Shown piece by piece: positions 45,812-56,470 of a stretch of DNA of 64,000 nt. A program made the position numbers and the translations under genes. Numbering within the stretch: the first letter of the stretch is position 1; each line of letters opens with the position of its first letter. The stretch comes from Streptococcus didelphis DSM 15616. Lineage in GTDB: Bacteria; Bacillota; Bacilli; Lactobacillales; Streptococcaceae. Where the stretch lies: NCBI RefSeq assembly GCF_000380005.1, contig NZ_KB904195.1:46477-110476 (forward strand), in the 5' to 3' direction. The notes under the pieces are model-generated. The model saw only the letters and a program-made list of their open reading frames with translations. It was not told the DNA's origin and did not search any database.

Positions 45812-46545
45812 AAAATAATAAATTACTAATCTTTTTATTTAAATTTTTTATCGTTATTCTATTTTTGTCCTGTGTTTATATCTTTATAAAGGAAGAAAAA
45901 CCAAGACAAGATAAGCTTCCTAAACAAGTGGAGTCTGTGACTCTTAAACAAAAAACAAGGGCTGACCTGCCAAAGGTTACAGTAGATGACTGGCAACTTC
46001 TTTTGGTTAATAAAGAGCACAAAAAAGAAGATTTACAAGTAGAACTAGCAGATATTAATGGTTTTAAAGTAGATAAGCGTATTGCTGATGCAACGGCAGA
46101 ATTTTTGGCAGCAGCTCAGGCCATAGACCCTCAAGAACACATTCTTGCAGCTTATCGTAGTCTGGAAGAGCAAAACCAGCTTTATCACTCCTATGTGGAG
46201 CAAGAAATAGCAAATAATCCTAGTTTAAATCAGGAGGCTGCGGAAGCCTTGGTTCAGGCTTATTTTCCACTAGGAGGGGCAAGTGAGCATCAGACAGGAC
46301 TTGCTATTGATATGAGTACAGTAGATGCACTTAATCAAAGTGATCAGCAAGTGGTTAAAAAAGTAGCAGAAGTAGCCCCTAAATATGGCTTTGTACTGCG
46401 TTTTCCAGAAGACAAGAAAGATGTTACAGGCCGAAACTATGAGGATTGGCATTACCGATATGTTGGTAAAAAATCAGCCCAATATATGACTAAGAATCAT
46501 CTCTCTTTAGAAGAGTATCTAGCTATATTAAAGGAGAAAAAATGA
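45808..46545 (+). CDS. D,D-/L,D-carboxypeptidase, VanY/LdcB family
   Basis: A 245-residue membrane-anchored peptidase. One N-terminal hydrophobic helix (about residues 5-25) is followed by the extracellular M15B domain. Zinc ligands fit SEHQTGLAIDMS (SxHxxGxAxD) and EDWHYRYVG (ExWH). The substrate is peptidoglycan stem peptides: D-Ala removal (DacB-like) or L,D-activity as in pneumococcal LdcB; sequence does not decide. It overlaps its neighbours by 4 nt on both sides, so all three genes are one translation unit. Confidence 0.88.
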   Translation: MKNNKLLIFLFKFFIVILFLSCVYIFIKEEKPRQDKLPKQVESVTLKQKTRADLPKVTVDDWQLLLVNKEHKKEDLQVELADINGFKVDKRIADATAEFLAAAQAIDPQEHILAAYRSLEEQNQLYHSYVEQEIANNPSLNQEAAEALVQAYFPLGGASEHQTGLAIDMSTVDALNQSDQQVVKKVAEVAPKYGFVLRFPEDKKDVTGRNYEDWHYRYVGKKSAQYMTKNHLSLEEYLAILKEKK

Positions 46546-47129
46546 GAGAGCGATTGAAGTTAAAATCATTTTTACTAGTTTTCTTTTCGTTTTTGTTCCT
46601 ATTAATAGTTCCTTTACTATTTAATGCAACTACGCCTTTTGCCCAAAAGCAAGTAAAGGTTAACTATTCTGAAAAAACTTATCTTGCAACTATTGCTGAG
46701 GAAGTCAAACCCTACGCTAAGGTTTATGGAATAAGGCCCTCAGTTGTCATTGGACAAATTTTATTGGACACCCAGAATGGCCAAAGTTTATTATCCTATA
46801 AGTATCATAATCTTTTCTCGCTACCTGCAAGACCAGGACAGGGTTTTAAAATCTTAAAAACTAATCGGCCGATTGAAGGTCATGCTAAGGGCAGTAAGGT
46901 GGCCTTTGCTTATTATTCTAGCCGAAAAGCTTCAATTGAAGATTATTTTATGACCTTACGAAAGGGTGAGGTTTGGGATAAAAATCTTTATCGTCTCTTG
47001 GCAACAGATAAAGGTTACAAAGGCCCAGCACGAGTTCTAGGTGAATATCTTTATCCTGAGAATAAATCTTACCCAGAAAAACTCATCACAGTCATTGAAG
47101 AAAAGAAATTAACAAGCTATGATAAATAA
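46542..47129 (+). CDS. Membrane-anchored glucosaminidase-like protein (GH73)
   Basis: A 195-residue protein with an N-terminal hydrophobic segment (about residues 10-28) and a compact glucosaminidase (GH73/LytG-like) domain, recognisable from VVIGQILLDTQNGQSLLSYK and YHNLFSL. GH73 enzymes use a Glu in the motif LxESGWG; here the equivalent residue is D76 in LLDTQNG and the following WG is replaced. Activity may be reduced, altered or lost. It is co-translated with the LdcB-like peptidase, so the pair may trim wall peptides and glycans. It ends just before the first CIRCE. Confidence 0.75.
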   Translation: MRERLKLKSFLLVFFSFLFLLIVPLLFNATTPFAQKQVKVNYSEKTYLATIAEEVKPYAKVYGIRPSVVIGQILLDTQNGQSLLSYKYHNLFSLPARPGQGFKILKTNRPIEGHAKGSKVAFAYYSSRKASIEDYFMTLRKGEVWDKNLYRLLATDKGYKGPARVLGEYLYPENKSYPEKLITVIEEKKLTSYDK

Positions 47130-47130
47130 A

Positions 47131-47157
47131 TTAGCACTCTTTTTAAAAGAGTGCTAA
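47131..47157. promoter_or_regulatory. CIRCE operator 1, also a terminator hairpin
   Basis: TTAGCACTC-N9-GAGTGCTAA, a perfect CIRCE with spacer TTTTTAAAA. The inverted repeat plus TTT can also form a terminator for the wall-protein operon. Confidence 0.95.
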
Positions 47158-47174
47158 TTTATTGGATTTTATAC

Positions 47175-47202
47175 TTGACAAGCTTTTTATTAGGAGTATA
47201 AT
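47175..47202 (+). promoter_or_regulatory. hrcA operon promoter
   Basis: TTGACA (47175-47180), 16-nt spacer, TATAAT (47197-47202), lying between the two CIRCE elements. Confidence 0.85.
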
Positions 47203-47213
47203 GGAAATATAAG

Positions 47214-47240
47214 TTAGCAGTCTTTGGTAAGGAGTGCTAA
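47214..47240. promoter_or_regulatory. CIRCE operator 2
   Basis: TTAGCAGTC-N9-GAGTGCTAA. One mismatch to the consensus; located just after the transcription start. Confidence 0.93.
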
Positions 47241-47259
47241 TTGGGAAGGGGGATTGTTT

Positions 47260-48294
47260 TTGATTACACCACGTCAAACTGAAATTCTCAATTTAATTGT
47301 TGACTTATTTACTCAAACGCATGAACCTGTCGGTTCTAAGGCTTTACAAGCTAGTATTGAATCGAGTAGTGCTACCATCCGTAATGACATGGCAAAGCTA
47401 GAAAAATTGGGTCTCCTTGAAAAAGCCCATACCTCTAGTGGGCGCCTACCAAGCACAGCTGGTTTTAAATACTTTGTTGAACATTCACTCAATTTAGATA
47501 GCATTGATGAAAAAGACATTTATCAATTAGTAAAAGCGATGGATTTTGAAGCTTTTAATTTGGAAGATATTTTAGAAAAAGCAAGTCAGATTCTAGCGGA
47601 AATCACAGGCTATTCAGTGGCTATCTTGGATGTTGATCCAGCTAGGCAGAAATTAACAGCCTTTGATATTGTTCAGTTGTCTAGTCATGATGCTCTGGCA
47701 GTCCTTAATCTAGATAATTCCAAACCTCTGACGGTCCAATTTGCTATTCCCAAAAATTTCTTGTCTCGTGATTTACTTAAAATCAAAGAAATTGTGGATG
47801 AAAGATTGGTAGAACGCGATCTTATGGATATTCATTATAAGTTGCGAACAGAGATTCCTCAGGTTTTACAAAAATATTTTTCCATAACTGATAATGTTCT
47901 TGACCTGTTTGACTATATTTTTAAGAGTCTCTTTCAAGAAACCATATTTGTTTCAGGAAAAGTTAGTGCCCTAAATTATTCAGGACTTGAAACCTATCAG
48001 TTTTTGGATCAAGAACAAAGCTTGGCCCTCTGCATTAGACAAGGAATGTCTGAAAATGAGATGGCTGTCGTCCAAGTGGCAGAAAGTAGTGAACCTGCCT
48101 TATCAGATTTAAGTCTCTTAACTTACAAGTTTTTAATTCCTTATAGGGGGTATGGCTTGTTGAGTTTGATTGGTCCTATTGATATGAACTACCGACGCAA
48201 TGTTAGTTTGATTAATGTCGTGGGAAGAATTTTAGCCATTAAGCTAAGAGACTATTACCGCTATCTTAATAGTAATCACTATGAAGTTCACTAA
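47260..48294 (+). CDS. hrcA: Heat-inducible transcription repressor HrcA
   Basis: A 344-residue repressor that binds CIRCE and is activated by GroE. The winged helix is [29 protein letters not shown], with [27 protein letters not shown]. The start is TTG 47260 with AAGGGGG about 8 nt away; the open frame further upstream runs into CIRCE 2 and is not used. It heads the operon hrcA-grpE-dnaK. Two CIRCE sites flank its promoter, so it represses itself and the chaperones. Confidence 0.96.
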   Translation: MITPRQTEILNLIVDLFTQTHEPVGSKALQASIESSSATIRNDMAKLEKLGLLEKAHTSSGRLPSTAGFKYFVEHSLNLDSIDEKDIYQLVKAMDFEAFNLEDILEKASQILAEITGYSVAILDVDPARQKLTAFDIVQLSSHDALAVLNLDNSKPLTVQFAIPKNFLSRDLLKIKEIVDERLVERDLMDIHYKLRTEIPQVLQKYFSITDNVLDLFDYIFKSLFQETIFVSGKVSALNYSGLETYQFLDQEQSLALCIRQGMSENEMAVVQVAESSEPALSDLSLLTYKFLIPYRGYGLLSLIGPIDMNYRRNVSLINVVGRILAIKLRDYYRYLNSNHYEVH

Positions 48295-48343
48295 TAAGTG
48301 TCAGGTAAACTAATAGAAGAAAATAATGAAAGAGGTGCATCTT

Positions 48344-48916
48344 TTGTCAAAAAAACATAAAAAAGATGAAGAAATCATAAAAGAAGATATTCTTGATGAT
48401 AATCCAAAAGAAGAAATGAATGATCAAACAAAAGAAGATCAGGTTAATCTAGATTCAGAAACAGAAGAAAAAGCTGAAAAAACAGAATTAGAATTAGCAA
48501 ATGAACGTGCTGAAGACTTCGAAAACAAGTACCTTCGTGCCCATGCTGAAATGCAAAACATCCAACGCCGTGCGAATGAAGAACGCCAAAGCTTGCAACG
48601 TTATCGCTCACAAGACCTAGCTAAGAAAGTTTTACCAAGCTTGGATAATCTAGAACGTGCTTTAGCTGTTGAAGGTTTAACAGAAGATGTTAAAAAAGGC
48701 TTAGAAATGGTTCAAGAAAGTCTTGTTCAAGCTCTAAAAGAAGAAGGTATTGAAGAAGTTTCTGTTGAAAGCTTTGACCACAACCTGCATATGGCTGTAC
48801 AAACCCTACCAGCTGATGAGGAACATCCAGTTGATACAATCGCCCAAGTCTTCCAAAAAGGCTACAAGCTACATGAGCGTTTGTTGAGACCAGCAATGGT
48901 TATTGTTTATAATTAA
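48344..48916 (+). CDS. grpE: Nucleotide exchange factor GrpE
   Basis: A 190-residue DnaK cofactor that releases ADP. An acidic, disordered N-terminus (about residues 1-50) is followed by a long coiled coil ([26 protein letters not shown]) and the beta-wing domain with [16 protein letters not shown]. The start is taken as TTG 48344, because GAGGTG lies 7 nt before it; ATG 48326 would put the SD inside the gene. It is 50 nt behind hrcA. Confidence 0.95.
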   Translation: MSKKHKKDEEIIKEDILDDNPKEEMNDQTKEDQVNLDSETEEKAEKTELELANERAEDFENKYLRAHAEMQNIQRRANEERQSLQRYRSQDLAKKVLPSLDNLERALAVEGLTEDVKKGLEMVQESLVQALKEEGIEEVSVESFDHNLHMAVQTLPADEEHPVDTIAQVFQKGYKLHERLLRPAMVIVYN

Positions 48917-49040
48917 TTTGTAACTTTTAGTAGAAAGCAGTCCTTCTAGGATAGATTCATTAGTTAAATAAAAAATAATGTCGACCGCCAAGTCGTTAAA
49001 CTAGAAAATAAATAAATTAATAAACGAACTTAAAAATTTG
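48917..49040 (+). other. grpE-dnaK spacer, upstream part
   Basis: 124 nt of A/T-rich sequence after grpE with no gene and no clear terminator or promoter, apart from a small hairpin CGAC/GTCG near 48985. dnaK therefore probably shares the hrcA transcript. Confidence 0.5.
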
Positions 49041-50988
<1,948 letters not shown>

Positions 50989-51034
50989 TCTGTAAAGCTT
51001 AGGTGTTAGGATTGAAAAATACTAACAAGATTAA

Positions 51035-51076
51035 TAGCCAAATTCAGAGGTTTTACCAGACCTCTGTTTTTGGCTA
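51035..51076 (+). terminator. Terminator after dnaK
   Basis: CAGAGGT (51045-51051) pairs with ACCTCTG (51060-51066), followed by TTTTT. TAGCCAA and TTGGCTA form an outer stem. dnaJ therefore probably has a separate promoter or depends on readthrough. Confidence 0.85.
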
Positions 51077-51115
51077 AATAAAATCTTAAAATGATATTGT
51101 CTAAAATATTTCAAG

Positions 51116-51230
51116 AAAGGAATGATAGTGTTCTTAATCGAACGCGAGCTGTAAGGCAAATTTAGGTAGAACTGAATACACCTACGACTCTGTGAAAAAA
51201 GAAAATTACTTTCCTGAAATTAACTTATAG
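51116..51230 (+). repeat. Degenerate leader element (copy 2)
   Basis: It repeats the opening of the dnaK/dnaJ elements: AAAGGA (51116-51121), then hairpin GTGTTC/GAACGC (51128-51133 and 51140-51145). CGAACGCGAGCTG aligns with the CGAACACAGGCTG of copy 3, and TTTCCT comes later. It has no start codon at its 3' end; copy 3 begins directly after it. GTG 51128 with the AAAGGA could open an eight-codon ORF (VFLIEREL). Confidence 0.45.
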
Positions 51231-51367
51231 AAAGGAATACAAGTTCGATTAGTCGAACACAGGCTGAAAACCTAGTGAAAAAGATAAACTTCCTCGCGTG
51301 TCTACACACTCCGTCAGTTTTCTATTTTCATACGGTTTTCTTAAGGCCTTTTGTATCATAAATTATG
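51231..51367 (+). promoter_or_regulatory. dnaJ leader element with remote SD (copy 3)
   Basis: AAAGGA (51231-51236) lies 128 nt from the dnaJ ATG, which lacks a close SD (GTATCATAAATT-ATG). Hand-found helices: ATACAA (51237-51242) with TTGTAT (51351-51356); hairpin GTTCGA-TTAG-TCGAAC (51243-51258); GAAAACC (51266-51272) with GGTTTTC (51334-51340); a 13-bp bulged helix, 51276-51289 with 51317-51330; apical GTG/CAC. Closing the first helix leaves 8 nt between it and the ATG. Confidence 0.5.
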
Positions 51368-52501
51368 AACAATACTGAGTTTTATGAACGTCTGGGGGTA
51401 AGTAAAGATGCTTCCCAAGATGAAATTAAAAAAGCCTACCGTAAAATGTCAAAAAAATACCATCCGGACATTAATAAAGAAGAAGGCTCTGAGCAAAAAT
51501 ATAAAGATGTTCAAGAAGCTTATGAAACCCTAAGTGACTCCCAAAAACGAGCAGCCTATGACCAATATGGAGCAGCAGGAGCGCAAGGAGGTTTCGGTGG
51601 TGGCGCTGGAGGCTTTGGAGGCTTTGATGGTGCTGGCTTTGGAGGTTTCGAAGACATTTTTTCAAGCTTCTTTGGTGGTGGAGGAATGCGTAATCCCAAT
51701 GCCCCTCGCCAAGGAGATGACCTGCAATACCGCGTTAATCTTTCTTTTGAGGAAGCAGTTTTTGGTACTGAAAAAGAAGTTAGTTATAATCGTGAATCAA
51801 GCTGTCATACTTGTGCAGGCTCTGGTGCAAAACCTGGTACTAGTCCTGTAACCTGTGGACGCTGTCATGGTTCAGGTGTTATTAATGTTGATACTCAGAC
51901 ACCACTAGGAATGATGCGTCGCCAAGTAACCTGTGATGTTTGTCATGGTAGTGGTAAAGAAATTAAAGAACCATGCCCAACCTGTCACGGAACAGGACAC
52001 GAGAAGAAAACCCATAAGGTTTCTGTTAAAATTCCAGCAGGAGTTGAAACCGGCCAACAAATTCGCTTGCAAGGTCAGGGTGAGGCAGGTATTAATGGTG
52101 GTCCTTATGGTGATCTCTTTGTTGTCTTGAATGTCCTACCAAGTCAAAAATTTGAGCGAAACGGATCAACTATTTATTACAATTTAAATATTAGTTTTGT
52201 TCAAGCAGCATTGGGAGATACAGTGGACATTCCTACTGTTCATGGCGATGTTGAAATGTCTATTCCTGCAGGAACTCAAACAGGTAAGATTTTCCGTTTG
52301 AAAGGCAAAGGTGCTCCTAAATTACGTGGCAATGGTCAAGGAGATCAGCATGTAACCATTACTATTGTTACCCCAACAAAATTAAATGATAAGCAAAGAG
52401 AAGCACTTCAAGCTTTTGCGGAAGCTAGTGGAGAAGAGATATCAACCCCTAAGAAAAAAGGTTTCTTTGATAAAATGAAAGATGCCTTAGAAGATATTTA
52501 A
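51365..52501 (+). CDS. dnaJ: Chaperone DnaJ (Hsp40)
   Basis: A 378-residue class I Hsp40 that delivers substrates to DnaK and stimulates its ATPase. The J domain has [10 protein letters not shown] (HPD). A Gly/Phe-rich linker (about residues 75-100) follows, then four zinc motifs: [32 protein letters not shown]. The C-terminal beta domains complete it. Start ATG 51365 gives the standard [12 protein letters not shown]. It has no close SD but lies at the end of the copy 3 element. It is separated from dnaK by a terminator. Confidence 0.98.
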   Translation: MNNTEFYERLGVSKDASQDEIKKAYRKMSKKYHPDINKEEGSEQKYKDVQEAYETLSDSQKRAAYDQYGAAGAQGGFGGGAGGFGGFDGAGFGGFEDIFSSFFGGGGMRNPNAPRQGDDLQYRVNLSFEEAVFGTEKEVSYNRESSCHTCAGSGAKPGTSPVTCGRCHGSGVINVDTQTPLGMMRRQVTCDVCHGSGKEIKEPCPTCHGTGHEKKTHKVSVKIPAGVETGQQIRLQGQGEAGINGGPYGDLFVVLNVLPSQKFERNGSTIYYNLNISFVQAALGDTVDIPTVHGDVEMSIPAGTQTGKIFRLKGKGAPKLRGNGQGDQHVTITIVTPTKLNDKQREALQAFAEASGEEISTPKKKGFFDKMKDALEDI

Positions 52502-52519
52502 GTCAATAATTAATGAGGT

Positions 52520-52606
52520 CTAGGCCCTTAGAATTAGCCAACTTCCTGATATAGATTAGATAGTCTAAGTTGGGAATAAAGCTAGTTGAGGACCAGGCCT
52601 TTTTTG
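52520..52606 (+). terminator. Terminator after dnaJ
   Basis: AGGCC/GGCCT form the base and CCAACTT (52538-52544) pairs with AAGTTGG (52567-52573) inside; TTTTTT follows. Confidence 0.7.
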
Positions 52607-52623
52607 TGTGAAAAAATTTTTGC

Positions 52624-52652
52624 TTGCATCATTTAATATTCTAGTGTAAAAT
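52624..52652 (+). promoter_or_regulatory. fabM promoter
   Basis: TTGCAT (52624-52629), 17-nt spacer, TAAAAT (52647-52652), with TG before the -10. A second TATAAT at 52658-52663 has no clear -35. Confidence 0.7.
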
Positions 52653-52663
52653 AAGCCTATAAT

Positions 52664-52680
52664 AATTTGACTATCAAATT
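52664..52680. promoter_or_regulatory. FabT operator 1
   Basis: AATTTGA-CTA-TCAAATT, a perfect palindrome matching the FabT site type, 12 nt after the fabM -10. An imperfect second copy, TTTGATATCGAAA, begins at 52682. Confidence 0.8.
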
Positions 52681-52717
52681 ATTTGATATCGAAATAAATA
52701 TGGGAGGAGACTACAAG

Positions 52718-53509
52718 ATGGATTATCAGAATATTATCTTTCAAAAAAATGATGATTTTGCATTGCTTATCTTGAATAGGCCAGAAGTTTCAAATGGTTT
52801 TAATATTCCTTTGTGTCAAGAAATACTAGATGCTATTTCAGAGGTAAAAGCAGATAGCCAGATACGCTTTTTAGTTATAAAAGCAAAAGGAAAGCTTTTT
52901 TCTGTCGGTGGTGACTTAGTTGAAATGCAAAAAGCTGTTGATGAGGATAATATTGAATCTTTAGTAAAAATAGCTGAGCTGGTTCAAGAGATATCAGTGG
53001 CTATTAAGCAACTTCCAAAACCCGTCATTCTATGCGCTGATGGAGCTGTTGCAGGAGCTGCCTTTAATATTGCCTTAGCGGTTGATTTTTGCATAGCAAG
53101 TGAGAGAAGTAAATTTGTTCAGGCCTTTGTCAACGTGGGGTTGGCTCCAGACGCTGGAGGGCTGTACCTCCTAACACGGGCTATTGGTCTAGCAAAGGCT
53201 ACTCATTTAGTTATGACAGCTGAAGCAGTCACGGCCCAAAAAGCTCTAGATTATGGCTTTGTTTATCGGGTTGCAGAAAGTGAAAATTTAGATCGAACCT
53301 TAGACCAGCTCCTAAAAAGACTAAGACAGGGTTCCTCTAATTCATATGCAGCCATGAAAACATTAATCTGGCAAAGTGAGTTTAAGGACTGGGAGGCTTA
53401 CGCTAGTCAAGAACTTGAACTTCAAAAGGAACTTGCCTTTAGAGACGATTTCAAAGAAGGAGTTAATGCATATAGTCAACGAAGACGCCCCAATTTTCAA
53501 GGTAAATAA
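52718..53509 (+). CDS. fabM: trans-2-decenoyl-ACP isomerase FabM (crotonase family)
   Basis: A 263-residue crotonase-fold protein. In streptococci FabM converts trans-2- to cis-3-decenoyl-ACP and so makes unsaturated fatty acids, in place of FabA. Oxyanion-hole regions are [13 protein letters not shown] and [19 protein letters not shown]. Enoyl-CoA hydratase is the generic call; the position before fabT-fabH favours FabM. GGAGGA lies before ATG 52718; the frame upstream lies in the operator region. FabT operators cover its promoter. Confidence 0.88.
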   Translation: MDYQNIIFQKNDDFALLILNRPEVSNGFNIPLCQEILDAISEVKADSQIRFLVIKAKGKLFSVGGDLVEMQKAVDEDNIESLVKIAELVQEISVAIKQLPKPVILCADGAVAGAAFNIALAVDFCIASERSKFVQAFVNVGLAPDAGGLYLLTRAIGLAKATHLVMTAEAVTAQKALDYGFVYRVAESENLDRTLDQLLKRLRQGSSNSYAAMKTLIWQSEFKDWEAYASQELELQKELAFRDDFKEGVNAYSQRRRPNFQGK

Positions 53510-53520
53510 GCTTTAAAATC

Positions 53521-53549
53521 TTGCAAAAAAGTTTGCTCTTTGATATAAT
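53521..53549 (+). promoter_or_regulatory. fabT promoter
   Basis: TTGCAA (53521-53526), 17-nt spacer, TATAAT (53544-53549). Confidence 0.75.
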
Positions 53550-53561
53550 TTGAGAATCAAA
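53549..53561. promoter_or_regulatory. FabT operator 2
   Basis: TTTGA-GAA-TCAAA, directly after the -10 of fabT, so FabT can repress itself. Confidence 0.8.
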
Positions 53562-53584
53562 GTTTATAGATAGGAGGTGTGAAG

Positions 53585-54019
53585 GTGGAGTACGATAAAA
53601 TTAATGAGTATCTTGTAGATATCTTTAATCGGATCTTAATTATTGAGGAAATCAGTTTAAAGACGAGTCAATTTAGTGATGTTTCTTTAAAGGAGATGCA
53701 CACGATTGAGATTATCGGAAAATACCCACAAGTAACACCCAGTGACATTTCTAGGGAACTTATGGTAACTCTAGGAACAGTTACAACAAGTCTAAACAAG
53801 CTTGAAGCTAAAGGTTATATTGAGCGAACCAGATCACATTCAGATAGACGGGTTGTCTATTTAACCCTAACCAAAAAAGGCAGACTTTTAGATCGTCTTC
53901 ATGCTAAATTCCATAAAAATATGGTTGGCCATGTAGTCCATGATATGGATGAAGATGCGATGAAAGCTCTGCATAAAGGTTTGGAAAATCTACATCAATT
54001 TTTGGAGGACTTGATTTAA
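53585..54019 (+). CDS. fabT: MarR-family fatty acid repressor FabT
   Basis: A 144-residue winged-helix repressor. The DNA-binding part reads [46 protein letters not shown]. FabT uses long-chain acyl-ACP as co-repressor and controls the fab genes of streptococci. GTG 53585 with AGGAGG at 7 nt is preferred to GTG 53579, which touches the SD. The stop shares one base with fabH. Three FabT palindromes lie in this cluster. Confidence 0.93.
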   Translation: MEYDKINEYLVDIFNRILIIEEISLKTSQFSDVSLKEMHTIEIIGKYPQVTPSDISRELMVTLGTVTTSLNKLEAKGYIERTRSHSDRRVVYLTLTKKGRLLDRLHAKFHKNMVGHVVHDMDEDAMKALHKGLENLHQFLEDLI

Positions 54020-54993
54020 TGACTTATTCTAAAATTAGTCAAGTTGCCCATTATCTCCCCGATCAAATAGTAACCAATAATGACTTAGCAGCTATTTTAG
54101 ATACTAGTGATGAATGGATTAGTTCAAGAACTGGTATTAAACAAAGGCGTATTAGTAGCCAGGAAAATACCAGTCATTTAGCAGGTCAAGTTGCTAAGCA
54201 ATTATTGGAAAAGTCTAAATTCAATGCAGATGACCTTGACTTCATTATTGTTGCCACGATTTCACCTGATGCTAGTATGCCTTCAACTGCAGCTAAGGTT
54301 CAGGCTTATATTGGTGCAAAAAATGCTTTTGCTTTTGATTTAACAGCAGCTTGCAGTGGTTTTATTTTTGCACTTGCAACAGCTGATAAATTAATCAGCG
54401 CAGGAAATTATAAAAGAGGCTTGGTTATTGGTGCTGAGGTCATGTCTAAACAGATAGACTGGAGCGATAGGAATACCGCTGTTCTTTTTGGTGATGGGGC
54501 AGGTGGTGTCTTACTAGAAGCTTGTTCAAGTAAACATTTTCTTGCTGAGTCATTGCATACAGATGGAACAAGAGGGCAGACCCTAACTTCAGGTGAACAT
54601 GGGCTTGCATCTCCTTTTTCAGAAGAAAGCCAAGCAGAAGTCCATCTAAAAATGGAAGGACGCGCTATATTTGACTTTGCTACTAGAGATGTCTCAAAGA
54701 GTATTTTGCACTTGCTTGCAGATTCAGAAATTGATGAAAAAGCTATTGATTATTTCTTAATGCATCAAGCTAATCATCGTATTCTAGATAAGATGGCTAA
54801 GAAAATTGGCTCGCCAAGAGAAAAATTTCTTGAAAACATGGCAAGCTATGGTAATACCAGCGCAGCAAGTATACCTATATTGTTGTCTGAGTCTGTCCAA
54901 AAAGGACTCTTACAATTAGACGGCAGCCAGACAGTCTTACTTTCAGGTTTTGGTGGAGGTTTGACATGGGGAAGCCTAATTGTTAAAATTTAG
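54019..54993 (+). CDS. fabH: 3-oxoacyl-ACP synthase III (FabH)
   Basis: A 324-residue condensing enzyme that starts fatty acid synthesis from acetyl-CoA (or branched primers) and malonyl-ACP. Catalytic residues are visible: C112 (LTAACSGF), H249 (MHQANHRI) and N279 (SYGNTSAAS). [11 protein letters not shown] is a family block. It starts at the base shared with fabT and is followed 60 nt later by acpP. Confidence 0.97.
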   Translation: MTYSKISQVAHYLPDQIVTNNDLAAILDTSDEWISSRTGIKQRRISSQENTSHLAGQVAKQLLEKSKFNADDLDFIIVATISPDASMPSTAAKVQAYIGAKNAFAFDLTAACSGFIFALATADKLISAGNYKRGLVIGAEVMSKQIDWSDRNTAVLFGDGAGGVLLEACSSKHFLAESLHTDGTRGQTLTSGEHGLASPFSEESQAEVHLKMEGRAIFDFATRDVSKSILHLLADSEIDEKAIDYFLMHQANHRILDKMAKKIGSPREKFLENMASYGNTSAASIPILLSESVQKGLLQLDGSQTVLLSGFGGGLTWGSLIVKI

Positions 54994-55053
54994 TTATATC
55001 ATGTGCAGAGCACATTTATAAAAATAAAGTTAGAAATTTTAAGGAGAAATACA

Positions 55054-55278
55054 ATGTCAGTATTTGAAAAAGTACAAGAAATTATCGTCGAAGAACTTGG
55101 TAAAGAAGCAGAAGAAATCAAAATGGACACAACTTTTGATGATTTAGATGCTGACTCATTAGATGTTTTCCAAGTTATTTCAGAAATTGAAGATGCATTT
55201 GATATTCAAGTTGAAACTGAAGATGGATTAAATACAGTTGGTGACCTAGTTGCTTATGTAGAAGGAAAAATTAAATAA
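55054..55278 (+). CDS. acpP: Acyl carrier protein
   Basis: A 74-residue acidic carrier. The 4'-phosphopantetheine site is S35 in DADSLDVFQ, to be loaded by the AcpS encoded at 22640. The start [16 protein letters not shown] is usual for streptococcal AcpP. AAGGAGAAATACA precedes ATG 55054; the longer open frame is not needed. A terminator follows, so the next gene has its own promoter. Confidence 0.96.
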   Translation: MSVFEKVQEIIVEELGKEAEEIKMDTTFDDLDADSLDVFQVISEIEDAFDIQVETEDGLNTVGDLVAYVEGKIK

Positions 55279-55375
55279 TTCATTGGTTCGTCAATAATTT
55301 ATATAACGATGATAAGTAATTTTGTCAGTTATTTAGAGAAGTGACTATTTTGAAAATATATTTATTCTTAAATGA

Positions 55376-55426
55376 AGGGTGAGACTAGCCGCTTTCTATT
55401 ACACTAGCTCACTCTTTCTTTATAAC
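55376..55426 (+). terminator. Terminator after acpP
   Basis: GGGTGAG and CTAG pair with CTAG and CTCACTC across a 15-nt loop, then TTTCTTTAT. Confidence 0.7.
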
Positions 55427-55431
55427 TATAT

Positions 55432-55448
55432 AGTTTGATTATCAAATT
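55432..55448. promoter_or_regulatory. FabT operator 3, upstream of fabK
   Basis: AGTTTGATTATCAAATT, the exact form of the known FabT site (TTTGA-TTA-TCAAA), 28 nt before the fabK ATG. Confidence 0.85.
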
Positions 55449-55475
55449 ACTTTATCAGGCAGAAGAAGGTTAATA

Positions 55476-56441
55476 ATGAAAACACGCATAACAGAATTAT
55501 TACAGATTGAATATCCCATCTTCCAAGGAGGAATGGCCTGGGTAGCAGATGGAGACTTGGCAGGTGCAGTTTCAAATGCTGGTGGACTAGGAATTATTGG
55601 TGGAGGAAATGCTCCCAAAGAAGTTGTGAAAGCAAATATAGATAGAGTAAAATCAATTACTAATAAGCCTTTTGGGGTAAATGTCATGCTCTTATCACCT
55701 TTTGCTGATGATATTGTTGATTTAGTAATTGAAACTGGTGTAAAGGTGGTTACAACAGGTGCAGGAAATCCTGGCAAGTACCTAGAACGTTTGCATGATG
55801 CAGGAGTTATTGTTATTCCCGTAGTGCCTAGCGTTGCCTTAGCTAAAAGAATGGAAAAACTTGGTGTGGATGCTGTTATTACTGAGGGCATGGAAGCAGG
55901 GGGCCATATTGGAAAATTAACCACTATGACCCTAGTTCGTCAAGTTGTTGATAGTATAAGCATCCCAGTTATTGCTGCAGGTGGCATAGCAGATGGTAGA
56001 GGTGCAGCTGCAGCCTTTATGCTAGGAGCAGAAGCAGTTCAAATTGGCACACGATTTGTAGTTGCCAGAGAATCTAATGCCCACCAAAACTTTAAAGACA
56101 AAATTATTAAAGCCAAGGATATTGACACTGTTGTTTCTGCACAAGTGGTAGGTCATCCGGTGAGGTCAATCAAAAATAAACTAACTTCAGCCTATGCGAA
56201 AGCCGAAAAAGAATTTTTAAGAGAGCAAAAGACAGCTTCTGAAATTGATGAAATGGGAGCAGGCTCCCTAAGGAATGCAGTGGTCGATGGTGATGTGGTC
56301 AATGGTTCAATAATGGCTGGGCAGATCGCAGGAATGGTGAAAAAAGAAGAAACTTGTAAAGAAATTATAGAAGATATTTTTTATGGGGCTGCGCAAGTTA
56401 TTACAGAAGAATCAAAACGTTGGGAAAATAGTATAAAATAA
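55476..56441 (+). CDS. fabK: Enoyl-ACP reductase II FabK (FMN)
   Basis: A 321-residue flavin enzyme that reduces trans-2-enoyl-ACP using NAD(P)H. It replaces FabI and is the usual triclosan-insensitive form of streptococci. The start KTRITELLQIEYPIFQGGMAWVADGDLAGAVSNAGGLGIIGGG and AAGGIADGRGAAAAFMLGAEAVQIGTRF (FMN phosphate site) identify it. SD AGAAGAAGG precedes the ATG. It is the first gene of the second fab unit, behind a FabT site. Confidence 0.97.
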   Translation: MKTRITELLQIEYPIFQGGMAWVADGDLAGAVSNAGGLGIIGGGNAPKEVVKANIDRVKSITNKPFGVNVMLLSPFADDIVDLVIETGVKVVTTGAGNPGKYLERLHDAGVIVIPVVPSVALAKRMEKLGVDAVITEGMEAGGHIGKLTTMTLVRQVVDSISIPVIAAGGIADGRGAAAAFMLGAEAVQIGTRFVVARESNAHQNFKDKIIKAKDIDTVVSAQVVGHPVRSIKNKLTSAYAKAEKEFLREQKTASEIDEMGAGSLRNAVVDGDVVNGSIMAGQIAGMVKKEETCKEIIEDIFYGAAQVITEESKRWENSIK

Positions 56442-56470
56442 GTAGTTATTTTAAAAAGTGAGGATACTAA

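Noticed and set aside
47224..47259. Longer HrcA start
   Set aside because: It would begin inside CIRCE 2; TTG 47260 has the good SD.
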